From Cymodocea nodosa (Eukaryota; Streptophyta; Magnoliopsida; Alismatales; Cymodoceaceae), in assembly GCA_036874045.1 (NCBI GenBank), contig JAZBRI010000004.1, positions 6,076,001 through 6,140,000 of the forward strand: 64,000 bases of DNA. Direction: 5' to 3'. Positions 49,760 through 61,900 of the stretch are shown one piece after another (positions within the stretch are counted from its first letter, which is position 1; the number at the start of each line of letters is the position of its first letter). Position numbers and translations under genes: made by a program. Under the pieces are notes generated by a model. The model was not told the origin of the DNA and did not search any database. It saw only the letters and a list, made by a program, of their open reading frames with translations.

Positions 49760-51542
49760 TCATGACATGTCGTGCCGAAGTTGTAGCGTGATGAACTCCC
49801 ATAGATGTATATTAGTGTGGGAGGGTCCCACTTTGCACATGAACAGTTACTTGTAAATCCACCTGGATGGATTTCCCAGGTATTAATTAATGCTGGTATC
49901 CTACCACGTCGTCATCATCCTCATGGATGGTTCAACCAATAAATCATTTTCTCAATGGTAGTGATTTTGTTTGGATATTGGATGTAGATTTATTTCCTTG
50001 AAAGTTCCCATGTAAGTCTTCTCAATTGTAAATTTAGTGAAACATGGATGGATGGTTACTTTCTCAGCCTTTTTCCTTCCACCAAACATTGCTTAAATAC
50101 TGCCGCCGTTCTGCCGGTCTCTCTTTCAGTGTTTTCACAATGGGTAGCTACTTCGGTTGCAGGCAAAAGCCGATTCGAATGCTCTTCTTACTGGAAGCCC
50201 ATCCGGTTCACGAAGGTTGTGGCCATTGGAAACAATTAAGTCACTTTGTTTCATGATATGTGCTTTATTGAAGTGAGTGCCGTCTGTATCTTTGAATCGT
50301 AGCTCATACCCCGTCTCACCTTGTTTCATACCTTTCTGCCGTTCCTCTCCACCCCCACCCCCAACAACCAGAGAAGAAAAGGGAAAAAAAACATAATCAT
50401 TCTCCCACTTGGTCGGTCAAGTTCCCTCCAAATATCTGCACGAAATGGGGGTCCATTTCCAAAAGCATGTCACAGCTGTGGCTGCAAGGAATGGCGGCAT
50501 GTCCACATGTGACAGACATGAGTTGCTCCATGACTCCAGGCCGTCCGAATACCCTTCCTTCGAGGTCATCGCCAAAGGCGGTTGGTAGCAGAATGGCATG
50601 CATTCTACCTTGTTCGTTACATCGAAGAGTTAGATAACCATCTTACCTGACACCTGCTTTTTGTATTACAGAGGTTTAGGTATATATTTGAAGGAAGTGT
50701 GTTTAAGATATACCTCCCGTTTACAACCATAGTATTGGATTTAATGCGAGAAAGAATGGAACTTGTAAGATCAAGACGAGCTGCTATGAGAAAATGACAA
50801 TAACAATTATGTGTTTTGTAAATATCAAGAGCTTGGGTAAATATTGAAATAACCATGGGTAAATAGAAAATAATGTTACTAAAAACCCAACTTTTACAAA
50901 AAGTACATTGGGCTCAGTTTCTGAAGAAGAACTAGGACAGAGTGTTAGAAAATGCGACCTCTCGTAAAATAAAAGTTGAACTCTTATGTATAACATTTGG
51001 GAGTGCCCATATCTTACACAAAAACATCTGCTAATGTCACCAACATTACGTAATGAAATCCAGACATTGATTATTGTCTGTGTTAGTATTTCCATTCCTC
51101 TTTTAAATGATGGGCTATAAAGTAAAAATGCAAAAAGAAATATTTTCCTCGTTTTAAAAAAGACGAGTTGGTTTCTGCATTAGATGCGCTCTATTTCAGC
51201 TAAGCATGTTGAATTTCTTCTTGACAGCACAACCCACAAACATATCTACAATTTTAGCATTTAACCAGTAAGCTTTCACAAATGGACTCACATATGGCTG
51301 ACAACAATAGCTTGATATCCGAAAACCACGTTTATTTTTCCTACCCAATTTCTTTGTAGAACTGTTCCATTTATTATTAATTATATCACTTGCACAATTG
51401 CTCAACAAAGTAACAGAAAATTTTCTGTTTATTCATCTACCATTGAATCTTGCTGTACCTTCTACACTTTAAAACCTAAACGCAAGAGGCATGCTAACAC
51501 AGCAAAGGAAATCATCTTAGAACTGATCAGATCTCTACCTGA
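49760..51542. other. Intergenic between convergent ATG18 and quinone oxidoreductase genes
   Basis: Contains both 3' UTRs. Frames of 60-70 codons at 50044-50256 (+) and 50397-50603 (-) show no known domain. No RNA gene or complete element recognised. Confidence 0.6.
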
Positions 51543-54500
51543 TCAAATCTTCGATCTTCCTGTTGATGTATTCTCCATAACGATCATAACCTTCCCAATG
51601 GCTTTCCTTTGCTTTATGGAAGCAAATGCAAGATTTGCCTGTTGACAAAAGGAAGTTCCTTCATGCATCAGTGAAATCCTCACAGTTAAATAAAGGAAAA
51701 AATCATGATTTTTCAAATTGTCAACATATAAAAATATCTTTCTGAACGGTAGATATCATATTTTCTACCGTCCAGATGTACTACAAGGAAGAAAGTATCA
51801 TATGTTTACAAATGTCTAGAATCAGTTGAGATTCTTTGTGGTGATTTTTTCATGCATAGAACCTTGTTTGACAAGCTCAAAATTACTGTATCATAGAACC
51901 TATGTATGACTCATTGCTCTAGCTAAAGTTAGATGAAGTATGAATAACTATATCGACTGTGGAAAACTAATTCAACCATGTCAATCTCAACAAATTATAG
52001 TCTTCCGATATGCTTTGAACAGTTTGAACTTTTTGATGGAATGCTGCAAAAGCAGTTAGTTTTCATCATGATGCTCTTCATGAATGTAAAGATTAAAAAA
52101 TTATGAAATATGAAGCTATACCAAATGCTAAAATTCTAAGTAGGGGCGTGACAAATTACCAACCTCAGATAGGCTGTATGTATGAGAAACATTAACGGTA
52201 ACCAAACCCCTTGCCAACCAAGAGAGAAGCTCTTTAAGTGAATCCTCGAGAACATGAGGATGATGTATCTTGTAGCTTCCCCAGTAAAGACCATGTATTG
52301 TCCAATTCTACAATGCAAAAAGATAAAGCTATCAACATGAAAATAACATTTTCGATGGAAAAAAAACTCTTTACAAGCTCCATATGCAAGAATAAATAAA
52401 TACATTAAAATATTTTCCAGAACATGCTTGGGCTTGAACTTGGGATCAATTTTGCAAATGCTAATGGCATCAGAAAACCAAAAAGAAAAAGATAAATACA
52501 AAACGCTAGACAACGGAACTAGAAATCCAATATCCTAAACCTTTTCAAGATTTGACAGACTAAACATCAACCACAATGAATGAAACTATTAAAAAAATCA
52601 CATGCTAATATGGATTTTTAAGTTAAGAAACTGTATGAGAAAACAAGAAACAAGGTTTTTATAGAATTTCCTTCTATAAAAACCAAGCAGACCACGAAAA
52701 TCATAACAAGTATCAAGTTTATGGATGTAATAACAATCATTTCTTCAACAAAAAAAACCATCTATTGAAGAATAAAGGAAAATAAGAAAAGCCCCATTCT
52801 CCTTTACCTTGACAAGAGCAATATTTGCTGGGATTACTGGAATTTCACCACTTGCAAATCCAATGACCAAAATCTGAGCTCCCCACTTCAGAAGCTTCAT
52901 GGCATCCTTCATAAGCTTTCCTCCAACCGGATCATATAGAACATCAACCCCTTTGAGCTTTCTTAACTGGAGGAATTTCTTCACATTTTCCAGCACGCCA
53001 CCCTCACTTGGGTTAACAACATGATCAACACCCATGGCCCTAAGAAACTGCACTTTTTGGGTGCCCCTGAATCATATGGGCCAATATATATCATCCAAAA
53101 TGTTTATCCTATGCTATAATTTCTTTGAGAGGTTTATTGATAATGATCTGAACTTATACCTGGCAACAGCAATGACAATGGCACCACAGACTTTTCCAAT
53201 CTGTACAGCTGAAATTCCAACACCACCAGCTGCACCAAGGACAAGCAAGACCTAAAAATACCACAATGAGATTTAACACGCACACAAAAGCCATAAGCAC
53301 ATTTCCATCAAAGGAAGGCAATTGCATCCTTGACCAGGTACACATGCAAAAATTGATGTACCGAAATGAATGATAAGGCATTCATAAGCATACTCCTTTA
53401 TAAGCATATCACAAGGTAGAGATATACAATAAAAAAGAGTTGCTAATAAAGGAAGTCCAAAAATGTTGCTAATAAATGGTAAGGCTTGTTTAATTCGATT
53501 TGAGGTAAAATTAGAAATCAAAATATATAAATCAGTTTGAATAATTTCCAAACAGTACTGAACCATTTAGACTTTTGAAACCAGACCAATAAAAATTGGT
53601 TCAGTTCGGTTTGTGGTTTAACCATTTATATTATCTATATGATTAACTAGTAATATTTAATATAATTAATAAATTATCTCTTCATATTTTTCATAAAATA
53701 CTAAAAAACATAATAATTGTCCATAACACAGACCATTATATATTTCATAAGATTGCAAAAAAATATCCACAACAAACTTCACAAGATAATGGAAAATACA
53801 ACAATTCTGTTAAGTACTAACATAGTAGCTTCATCCATAAAGGAAAAAGATACAACTATTCCGTTAAGTAATAGAATAGCATTACATTGCATTGTATTGA
53901 TTTAACTCAGTTAAACCATGTCTCAAACCAAAATCTAATTATATATGTCAATTTAAGGAAATGTTAAATTGAATTGAACTGTTTAATGAAACCAAACCAA
54001 ACTAACAAAAATGGCTCAGTTCAATTTGGTTTACCATTTTGACAATTTTTCTGTGCACCCCTAAGGCACCCTTCTATAGCAACCTCATTGACTGAAAGAA
54101 AAAGGAGAAAGCAACCCTCGTTGGTAAGTCTATCGTTAAAGGACTTAGATGTGATTTTTCTCAACCAATTGACCAATGGAGTGAACAAATAAACCTTAGC
54201 TTAGGTTCCACTACCCTTTCCAAATCATTCATATCTGAAGATGGTCGAAATCAATTGTCAATTTCTGAAGATTGAATCACAGTTTATTCTGTATAAACCC
54301 CTATGGAGGGATAAAATAAAGAGACCCATAGGTTCAATTTGAAGGGTGGGGATTCCCAACCCTATCATCATTATGCATTTGCAATGTTACTTGGTTCAAC
54401 TCCATTTGCAGCTTTTCTCATGTGAGACTGTCTGCTTAGATAGTTGTCTTTCTTTTAGATGGTGGTCTGCTTTTTAAGGATCGATTTTTTCAAGAATAAT

Positions 54501-57500
54501 CAAACCTAAGGAGCTTGCCAAAATGGCTTGGTAAACAAGCAACCAGTTATGTAAGTCTAACAGAGTTTCATAGAAAGAGATGCACGTATCTAAGGGAGAA
54601 AGATCAATCATATGTGCGAACATGAAGAGACTGGGAGGACTTTTAAGTAGGACAACAATGCTTGACCACTAGATTGACTGAAGAGCAATCTAGACGTGAG
54701 AGAGAAGTTGACATAAAAGGTGGAAAAGGGAAGGGCCGGTAATAGCCAAAATGACTTTTCCAATAAGCAAACTTATAACTATACAAACCACCCTTATTAT
54801 TTTATAAGAAACTAATCTTTTCATTATCTGACTATTCATGGTAGTGCAAAAGGTTCAACACTATCCAACTAAGAATCAAAATAGATGCAACAAATGATAG
54901 TTTTCCACCTGAAATTACCATTCATAGGAAAAGGAAGAAAAAGACGTTTATTTTGAAGTGTTGTCCGGTTTGTATTGTGGATGAGCTCCATTGACTTAAT
55001 GAGATGTTGACCAAGGATACCATTCTTTAAAATGTATTTAAAAGATGAAATAACAAGCATGTGCCAATCCATCAAAAGTGGTTGGCAAGTCAAACCAACT
55101 TAACCGATCCAAGACAAATGATAAAATAACAAATTAAAGAAATTAGTATTTCATGTGTCTTTAATGCAATGCTTACTGTTTTATAAAGAATGGATGCCTC
55201 TCAATGCTGTGAACAAAATGATGAACTAAATACTTGTATCATTCAATTTCCATGCCACTCTAGTGTGCAAAACTACAAACATTATATTTGACAACAAATT
55301 GTTTCTAGCATATGGGACGAGGAATATTTTAATAAACAATAATCTAGCTTATCTTTCAAATCTGCAATTAGTCTAGTTATTGCCAATACAGACTCCGTCT
55401 ACATGGTATAGATTTTAGAAATCAAATATTTTCATATAAAAATCAAAATACAATTTCTATCTGCAAAGCAGTTACAAAATCGTAAATGCAACCTGACCAG
55501 GCTTCAACTGAGCTCGATGAACAAGTGCCACATGTGAAGTACCAAAGGCAACAGGCATACCACCAGCAGCAACCAAATCACATCCTTCAGGAACTAAGAA
55601 TCTTCATATCCAAAGATTAAAAAACACAAATGATAGGTTAATATTGTGAACAAAAAAGCTAGGTAGATGCTACCAGTAATAGCAGAAAAAGAACCAGATC
55701 ATTTGAAGTACTTGGCTAATGAGTAACCATTATTTTTCACCTAATCAACTTGTGATTCAGTGATTAATTTTTGCAAAAATGATAGAATGCTAATTGTACA
55801 TGTTGTTGTGTTTATTCTTCACATATAGCCATATATATTGGGAAAAAAAATGCAGTGATGATGTAAACCTTGATTCTCCAAATTTTCATAAAAGGATACT
55901 TACCTGTGTATGGTAGTCATTGGATGCAAGTGAAACTGAACCATATCATATACAAGTTACCCAATGTAGTTGATTCCTCTATGATCAGCTGTGATCATCA
56001 AAGAGGTTGTGTCTTGGCAGAAACAGTAAGGTTGTGTAACAGTATTTTGTAAATAACAATATTGTCTATAAATTTGTTGGGTAAGGGTGCGATCGTACCT
56101 ACCACCAAACATTAGATCCCATAAGAACTCTGAAGTTAAATGTGTTTGAGCAAAAATAGATGACCTCTTGAGAAGTCCTCATGTTACACTTGCCTCCAAC
56201 GGTGCTCTAGTTGAGTTAGTGTACAAGATCATCAAGGTCCTTAAGGTCATGTGTTTGACCCCCCATGATATTTCCAACTTGGTGGTCTCAGTTTGAGTGT
56301 GTATTGTATACTATGACAGTAATTGTGACTCTACTTAGACGTGTGTTGCATGTGATCATACCTACCCACCCAATCAAAAAAAGAAGAAGGATCAAAGCCC
56401 ATTGATACAATAATCAATTGTAGAGACACAATAATACATTGTAGAGGCATTATTGTCTCTAGTCAACTCACAATGTAGAGCATAGAGCAAAAAGGAAAGA
56501 TATGGAGCAACAAGTCTTGGGGATGCTTAAGAAGATGGATAACCAGTTGAAATAGGGATTTATCTCAATCAGGGATTTACAAAAAACAGCAATAGTAAGT
56601 TTGCTTCTCTAATCCTTTCAGTGAAAAAGAAAGGGAATGAATGGCAATTACACATTGATTACAGGAAGCCTAATCAAAACGTCACCATAGATTCTCATCA
56701 CACGCTGTTTATTGAAGAAGTAGGAGTCTCTTTGTTTTCTAAGCAAGACTTATGGGCAGGATACCATCAAAATCAGATGATGGAGAATGACATATGAAAG
56801 AGAGCTTTAAAGACTAACAAAGAACACTATAAATTTGTCATAATGCCTTTGGGATTTTGTTATGCAACTTCTACTTTCCAAAGCTTAATGAATGATGCTT
56901 TTGGGCCACTCATAAGGAGGACTGTTAGTATTTTTTTTATGATATATTAGTGTTTAATACTGATCTGCAATCTCATGTAAGTCAGCTTAATGGGAGTACT
57001 GAACCTCGGGTTGAGGCACAATTTGTTGCCAAAAAAAGTAAATGTAAATTTGGAGTGAGGTGCAACACTTAACTAGGGCCATATTGTGGGTGTTGATGGC
57101 ATGGAGATGGATCCAGAAAAAATTCTGTCATTTTTAATTGGCCCAAACCAGAGTCTCCCCAACAGTTGAGAGCATTCTTAGGACTTTTGGGGTATTATAG
57201 GTGCTTTATAAACGGAAATGCTAAAATTGCACAGCCCTTGACAGGTATGCTGGAGAAAGAAGGATTTCTGTGAGTTGAAAAGGCAGATAAGACATTTGTT
57301 GATCTTAAACAGGCCCTAATGCAAGCTCTGGTGCTGGCAATGCCAGATTTCAATGAGTTAGTTATCAAGTGTGATGCATGATCAGGAAGAGGCATTGGGG
57401 CAGTTATCATGCAAGACTAAGAGCACACTGATTTTCACTTTTTGACACCAATCAAGATGGCATATATGAGTAAAATTCCCAAGGGATCTCAAGTTCGGTT

Positions 57501-58500
57501 TTGTACTCATGCATGAGTCTTGGAGGCTCGGTTGTCTCACGAAGTGCAACAAAATTGTATCTTATGAGTTGCAATAGTAGATTCCACTGGAGAGAGGTTA
57601 TTGTCTCCGGTTGACTCATCGTTGCTTCTCTCTATGACCTAGACATCAAAGGTTCAAAAATAATATCTCCATTTGGAGATAAAGTTCCGTAAAATTGGAC
57701 CTTCCTCAAATATCACATTAGTGAAAGCCTGGTGCGCTAGATTTGCACTTAAACGAATAATCATCAAAGAAGATCAGCCAGCATCTCCCATTATACTCTT
57801 CTTTTCTTTTCTAAGGACTAAGGTTTTGACTAAAAAGGCAGAACATCTACCAACAGATCAAACATCCAACTCATTAAAATATGAAGATGTGAACTTTTGG
57901 TAAGAGATCTCAAATACATGATTTTTTGTTTTTGCGAAGAAACAGAAAAGCCGATTTCCTCACATTCTAGCTTGATTTGCTAAAACCATATCTCAAGTAT
58001 CTTATCATCGTTTAAATATATTATATTGCAACAGGACAATGCAAAGGAAATCCTTCTCCGAGCAACTTCAAGAATGACCACAACACAAGAAGGAGGAGAA
58101 GAAGAAGAAGAAGAAGAAGAACTGGATGATGGTGGGGATGAGATCACGTCACCACTTACAGTTCCCTCTCTTCCGCGACGATAAACTCGGCGAAGGACCC
58201 GAGGGCGGCAAAGGAGCAGACCCTGTCCCCCACGCTAAGGTTGGTGACGGCAGGGCCTACGGCGTCGACGGTGCCGGAGTAGTCGGAGCCGGGGACGAAG
58301 GGGAGTGGGGGCTTCTCCTGGTACTTCCCTAGTACCTGGAGGTAATTTGCGTAGTTGAGGCTCGTCGCCCGTATCCGGACCCTAACGCCGGTCGGCGTGG
58401 TGATGGTGGGGATCGGGTGGGCCTTGGACAGCGTGATCGGCGATGTCTCGCTGAGGGGAGAGGTGGGGTCTCCGAGCTCCCTGCACACCAGAGCCTCCAT
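51543..58500 (-). CDS. Zinc-less quinone oxidoreductase-like protein (MDR superfamily)
   Basis: NADPH-dependent oxidoreductase of the medium-chain dehydrogenase/reductase superfamily; the substrate is not known from sequence. Exons (minus): 58160-58500, 55493-55601, 53160-53251, 52808-53066, 52164-52307, 51543-51638; 1041 nt, 346 aa. The GroES-like N-terminus has SLNYANYLQVLGKYQEKPPL, PFVPGSDYSGTVDAVG and SVGDRVCSF; no structural zinc cysteine cluster is seen. The Rossmann motif is VLGAAGGVGISAVQIGK near 155-171, followed by YDPVGGKLM and QILVIGFASGEIPVIPANIA. The ATG at 58500 is the only one in frame over the preceding 120 nt. Introns 1 and 2 (2.6 and 2.2 kb) carry repeats. MAU2 ends 0.5 kb upstream on the same strand. 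Confidence 0.93.
53540..54065. repeat. Possible hAT-like MITE remnant in oxidoreductase intron 2
   Basis: Two blocks rich in GGTTCAGTTCGGTTT / AACCAAACCAAAC-type inverted motifs (about 53596-53630 and 53988-54045) flank an AT-rich core, and the right edge GTGCACCCCT at 54053-54062 resembles the terminus of plant hAT-type MITEs when read in reverse. A matching left terminus was not found, so the call is weak. Confidence 0.35.
56085..56196 (+). pseudogene. 5S rRNA-like segment in oxidoreductase intron 1
   Basis: Follows plant 5S rRNA from its first bases: GGGTGCGATCGTACC, then ATCCCATAAGAACTCTGAAG, the box-A-like AAGTTAAATGTGTTTGAGC and the box-C-like GATGACCTCTTGAGAAGTCC, ending near GTTACAC. 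A piece of about a dozen bases is missing between the box A and box C regions and there are many substitutions, so it is not a working 5S gene. It could be a dispersed 5S pseudogene, the 5S-bearing LTR of a Cassandra-type TRIM element, or the head of a chimeric SINE with the tRNA-like sequence directly downstream. Confidence 0.8.
56197..56390 (+). repeat. tRNA-derived SINE directly following the 5S-like segment
   Basis: Box A-like TAGTTGAGTTAGTG at about 56209-56222 and box B-like TGTTTGACCCC at about 56252-56262 (9 of 11 to GGTTCGANNCC), correct spacing, then a 3' part ending ACCCAATCAAAAAAAG with a short A tail. Different family from the SINE at 47.6 kb. Target-site duplications were not recognised, which is what a fusion with the upstream 5S-like part would predict. 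Confidence 0.6.
56560..57490 (+). mobile_element. Ty3/gypsy retrotransposon fossil (reverse transcriptase to RNase H) in oxidoreductase intron 1
   Basis: Plus strand, antisense to the host gene. Recognisable pol parts in order: a reverse transcriptase region (IDYRKPNQ, MPLGFCYATSTFQSLMNDAF) and the connection/RNase H start (LGLLGYYRCFINGNAKIAQP, DASGRGIGAV-like). Closest in type to plant chromovirus-like Ty3 elements by motif. No LTRs, gag, protease or integrase identified; the fragment is broken by many stops and frame changes and looks old. Confidence 0.8.
58090..58122. repeat. (GAA)n-type trinucleotide repeat
   Basis: About ten GAA/GGA triplets at the 5' end of oxidoreductase intron 1, 37 bp from the donor site at 58159. 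Confidence 0.85.
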
Positions 58501-58995
58501 CTTCCGCTCTGAGACTGTTTCCTTCGAAGCAAGCCCGATCAGGTCCGATCGTTTCTCTTTTCTACCGTGGTCCTTTGGATTTCGCTCGTAGGATTGAACC
58601 GAGACCGTTGGATCGTTCAATACTGAATGGTATACATGGTGGATGATGATAGGACGATGGTGAAATTCATCGATCCAATGTTGTTATAAATCCCAGAAAT
58701 AACTTCTTTTCCGTTTCTCAAACAAAACGTTGAAGCCGATAGGATCTTTCAGGATAATAAGGTTGTCATGCAAGTGATCGACAGTGACTCAATCCAAATC
58801 CAATCTCATGCAATCAACCCGACGGCTGATGCAACATAACACGATACTCATATAAACAAATAGTAATTGTTTGACGACCAAGTTTAGAATCAAGATTATC
58901 TTGATTTCTGTACAAATCAGGGTCATCTTAAATAGCCTACAGCACCTATACAAGTTTCAAACGTAAACCACCGAGAATGGCCAATTAGGATTAAA
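58501..58995 (-). other. Short spacer: oxidoreductase promoter and MAU2 3' UTR
   Basis: Only about 495 bp separate the MAU2 stop from the oxidoreductase start on the same strand. No clear TATA box found. Sequence from about 58520 to 58620 is GC-richer leader-like DNA. Confidence 0.6.
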
Positions 58996-61900
58996 TTAGA
59001 TCTTCTTCTTTCCTCGTTTTATGGAATCGACGTCCCGTAATCTTGATACTTGGGCCATCGGTTGGGTTGTGGGAAGGTTGACAGACTCAGGGATGTCAAG
59101 ATCCGCTTTTGTAGAAGGTCCACCTATCTGTCGTTGAACACCACCAACATGTAGGGCCATAACTTTCACCCTGGACCTGTCAATCTGGATTGGAATACAG
59201 GACAAAACCACATTGACATCATCACACAAAACAGCACAAAGAGAACAGAAAAGAAAAAGAATTTTTAGCCTCAAAGATGCTTAAAATAATGGCCTATCCA
59301 TATAGATGTGACGGACAACAAGAAGCTGCCTCGTCTCTAAACAAGATAGAGGGCAGAAGCATCATCAATGAGGGAAAATAAATATCATTTCCTTGGGCTA
59401 TTTTACCCTTGTGTGGAAAGTTCTATGCATCTTACAAATCAAAGTCATATAAACCAGCAAAAGTATCCAAGAAAATGTAAACTTGTTTGCTTTGGAAAAT
59501 TGTACGTCCAAAACTTACCTGTCAACCTCAATTAGCCATATTACGTAATACCGAGTACTGATTGAATGATTTACATAAAACTCAAAACCATTACAGTGAT
59601 ATCAGGTAATTGTAAGCAGAAAACGTGTTGCTCTACCTTCAAAAGTGTGCAGTAAAGTTTTAACCAACCAAACAAATATAGAGATATCATCAAATATTTC
59701 ATTTGTTTGAAAGACGGAAAAATTGTAACCGATGAATCGCAAATAAGACATAGCATTTACTAGATCATGATGGTGTATAGATGACTGTGCTTCAGACAGT
59801 CTCTTTTGCAAGTCATCTTCTTTTTTCCTTTCATACTCGGCATTCTCCATCTCATTCCCTCTATCAGCTAATTCCTTGTACAGATCTGCCATAAATAACA
59901 AATTTTTGCTTACTAGCCATGCACTAGTACACAACACCTAAAATTAGAGCATACGAGATTAGAATAAGAAAACTCAATATAAATCATCTGCAAAGTGATC
60001 ACGAAATATTGAAGTTGAAATTTTGTCACCTACAACCTGCCTTCCACAAAAAGCTAAGAAATAAAACACTGTAAAAAGTGATTGTTTATGCAATATCTAT
60101 ACACAAATTAATTCTAACTATGTAAGAACATTTTCCGTCATATCTACCTGTTAAAACAGACAGAACCCAGATCTGGGTAGGGATATCATAAAGAGTCTTT
60201 GCTAGAGTCAAAGCTGATTTCAAAATTTCTCTGGCTTGACCAGTGTCATGCAGTTGGAGTGCCAAGCTACCCAATATGGTTAGAAACTGAGAAACAAGTT
60301 GAATATTTCCCAAATGTTGATGAGCAATCTTCAAACCAGAAGCAAGACGTATTCTGCAAGGCATGTGAGAAAAAAAAACTAAGTGAAAACTCATGCCAAG
60401 TCACAAATATTTGAATCTCAGAGTGCAAGATGGACCAGTAGACTTCTGGTGGATGATTTAGGTAATACACTATGATATTTAGTGAATGTATTGACAAATA
60501 CGTTAGATTTTTCGTTTGTACCAAATGACAGAATTTTGAAATGATTCTACAACAGCCAAAATCATATGGACAGATATCATTATCATGAAGCTCTTTAAGG
60601 ACAATTCCTACCTAGAGTCCTGCAGGTTGCGCTGCTTCATCAATAAAAGACCGTAAACAAAAATAATGCATGTTTTCTCACGTACACCGGCAAAAGTGTC
60701 CATGATTCTGTATATGGGCCCTATCAAATCTAATGCCTGTTAACAAAACAATGAAAAAAATTCAACAAGTGCAAAATGCATATATATTAAAATCCAGACA
60801 AAATACTGTGCAAAATGACAAAATCAAAAGATTACCACAGCTAGAAAGCACCTGGGAAAAAGATTCTGCATCACCAATGCATATGTATGATACAGCTGCA
60901 TAAACTTGGCACATAGTTTGCACAGATTTGCTCTCTGTTAGCTGAAATATAAAATAATTGGTTAGATGCTGAAAAAAAATACCCCAACTACGTCTTCTGT
61001 TGAAACGCATACTCATAGTAGTGACTAATAAATAATAAATATGCATAATCATCAAGTTACAGACCTTTGAGGCTTCCGTGAAATGGAAAATTGCTTCATT
61101 TAGGCAACCAAGGGCATGGGCATACTGTCCTCTGAGCATTTCTATAATACTCTCACACCCCTGTAACATTGTGGGGAAGCGAACATACCAATCTATCATT
61201 TGCAACAATGCCTGTGACACACAAAAAGTAAAAGTTTTAAGCTACATCTAGTAACATAAAATATAAAAAACTTGTAAAAGTTCCAACTTATTATACTCTT
61301 GAAAGAGGCAACATTATATAATTAAATATGAAATAGACCTATCACTACATTTAGGTTTACACTAGTTTTGCCATATTTACTAATCATATAATGTCCTTAT
61401 CATGTACAATATACATGGGTCATTTTCGTTTTTCAAAACTAAAAAACAACTAAGTGCATGTCAACTACAAGGTAGATTCATACGGTTATAATCATATCAG
61501 TTGTACACGATAGTACACACAAGCACCTGTGAATATATTAAAAACTATTAATTTTTTAATAATTTTTCATATACATGTCAATAACAACAAACAACAATGA
61601 TCCAAGTCATAATCTCAACACACAAGGTCGACAACATGAATCCTCTTCTTTCAGATATTTCTATTTATTAAAAAATTTACTAAAATATCTACACCATCAA
61701 TCTTTTATTTCATTTTCTTTTACTAAAATTCTATTAACTTCTTTTTAGATTCCACCACCTAATTCTTAGATTCTTATGTATTTTAGTCTTTCTTTTACTA
61801 ATCTTGATATTAGCATCTAATACTAACAACCTATATTGTACGGTTAAGTTTTCTCCTGAAATAGCCTTACAATCTTTATACTGTTTTTCTTTTAGTTTTC

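Noticed and set aside
56085-56196. A functional 5S rRNA gene
   Set aside because: Internal deletion, many substitutions in the internal promoter and no T-rich terminator directly after it.
58500-58620. A 40-residue N-terminal extension of the quinone oxidoreductase
   Set aside because: The frame stays open upstream but contains no further ATG, so the start at 58500 is preferred.
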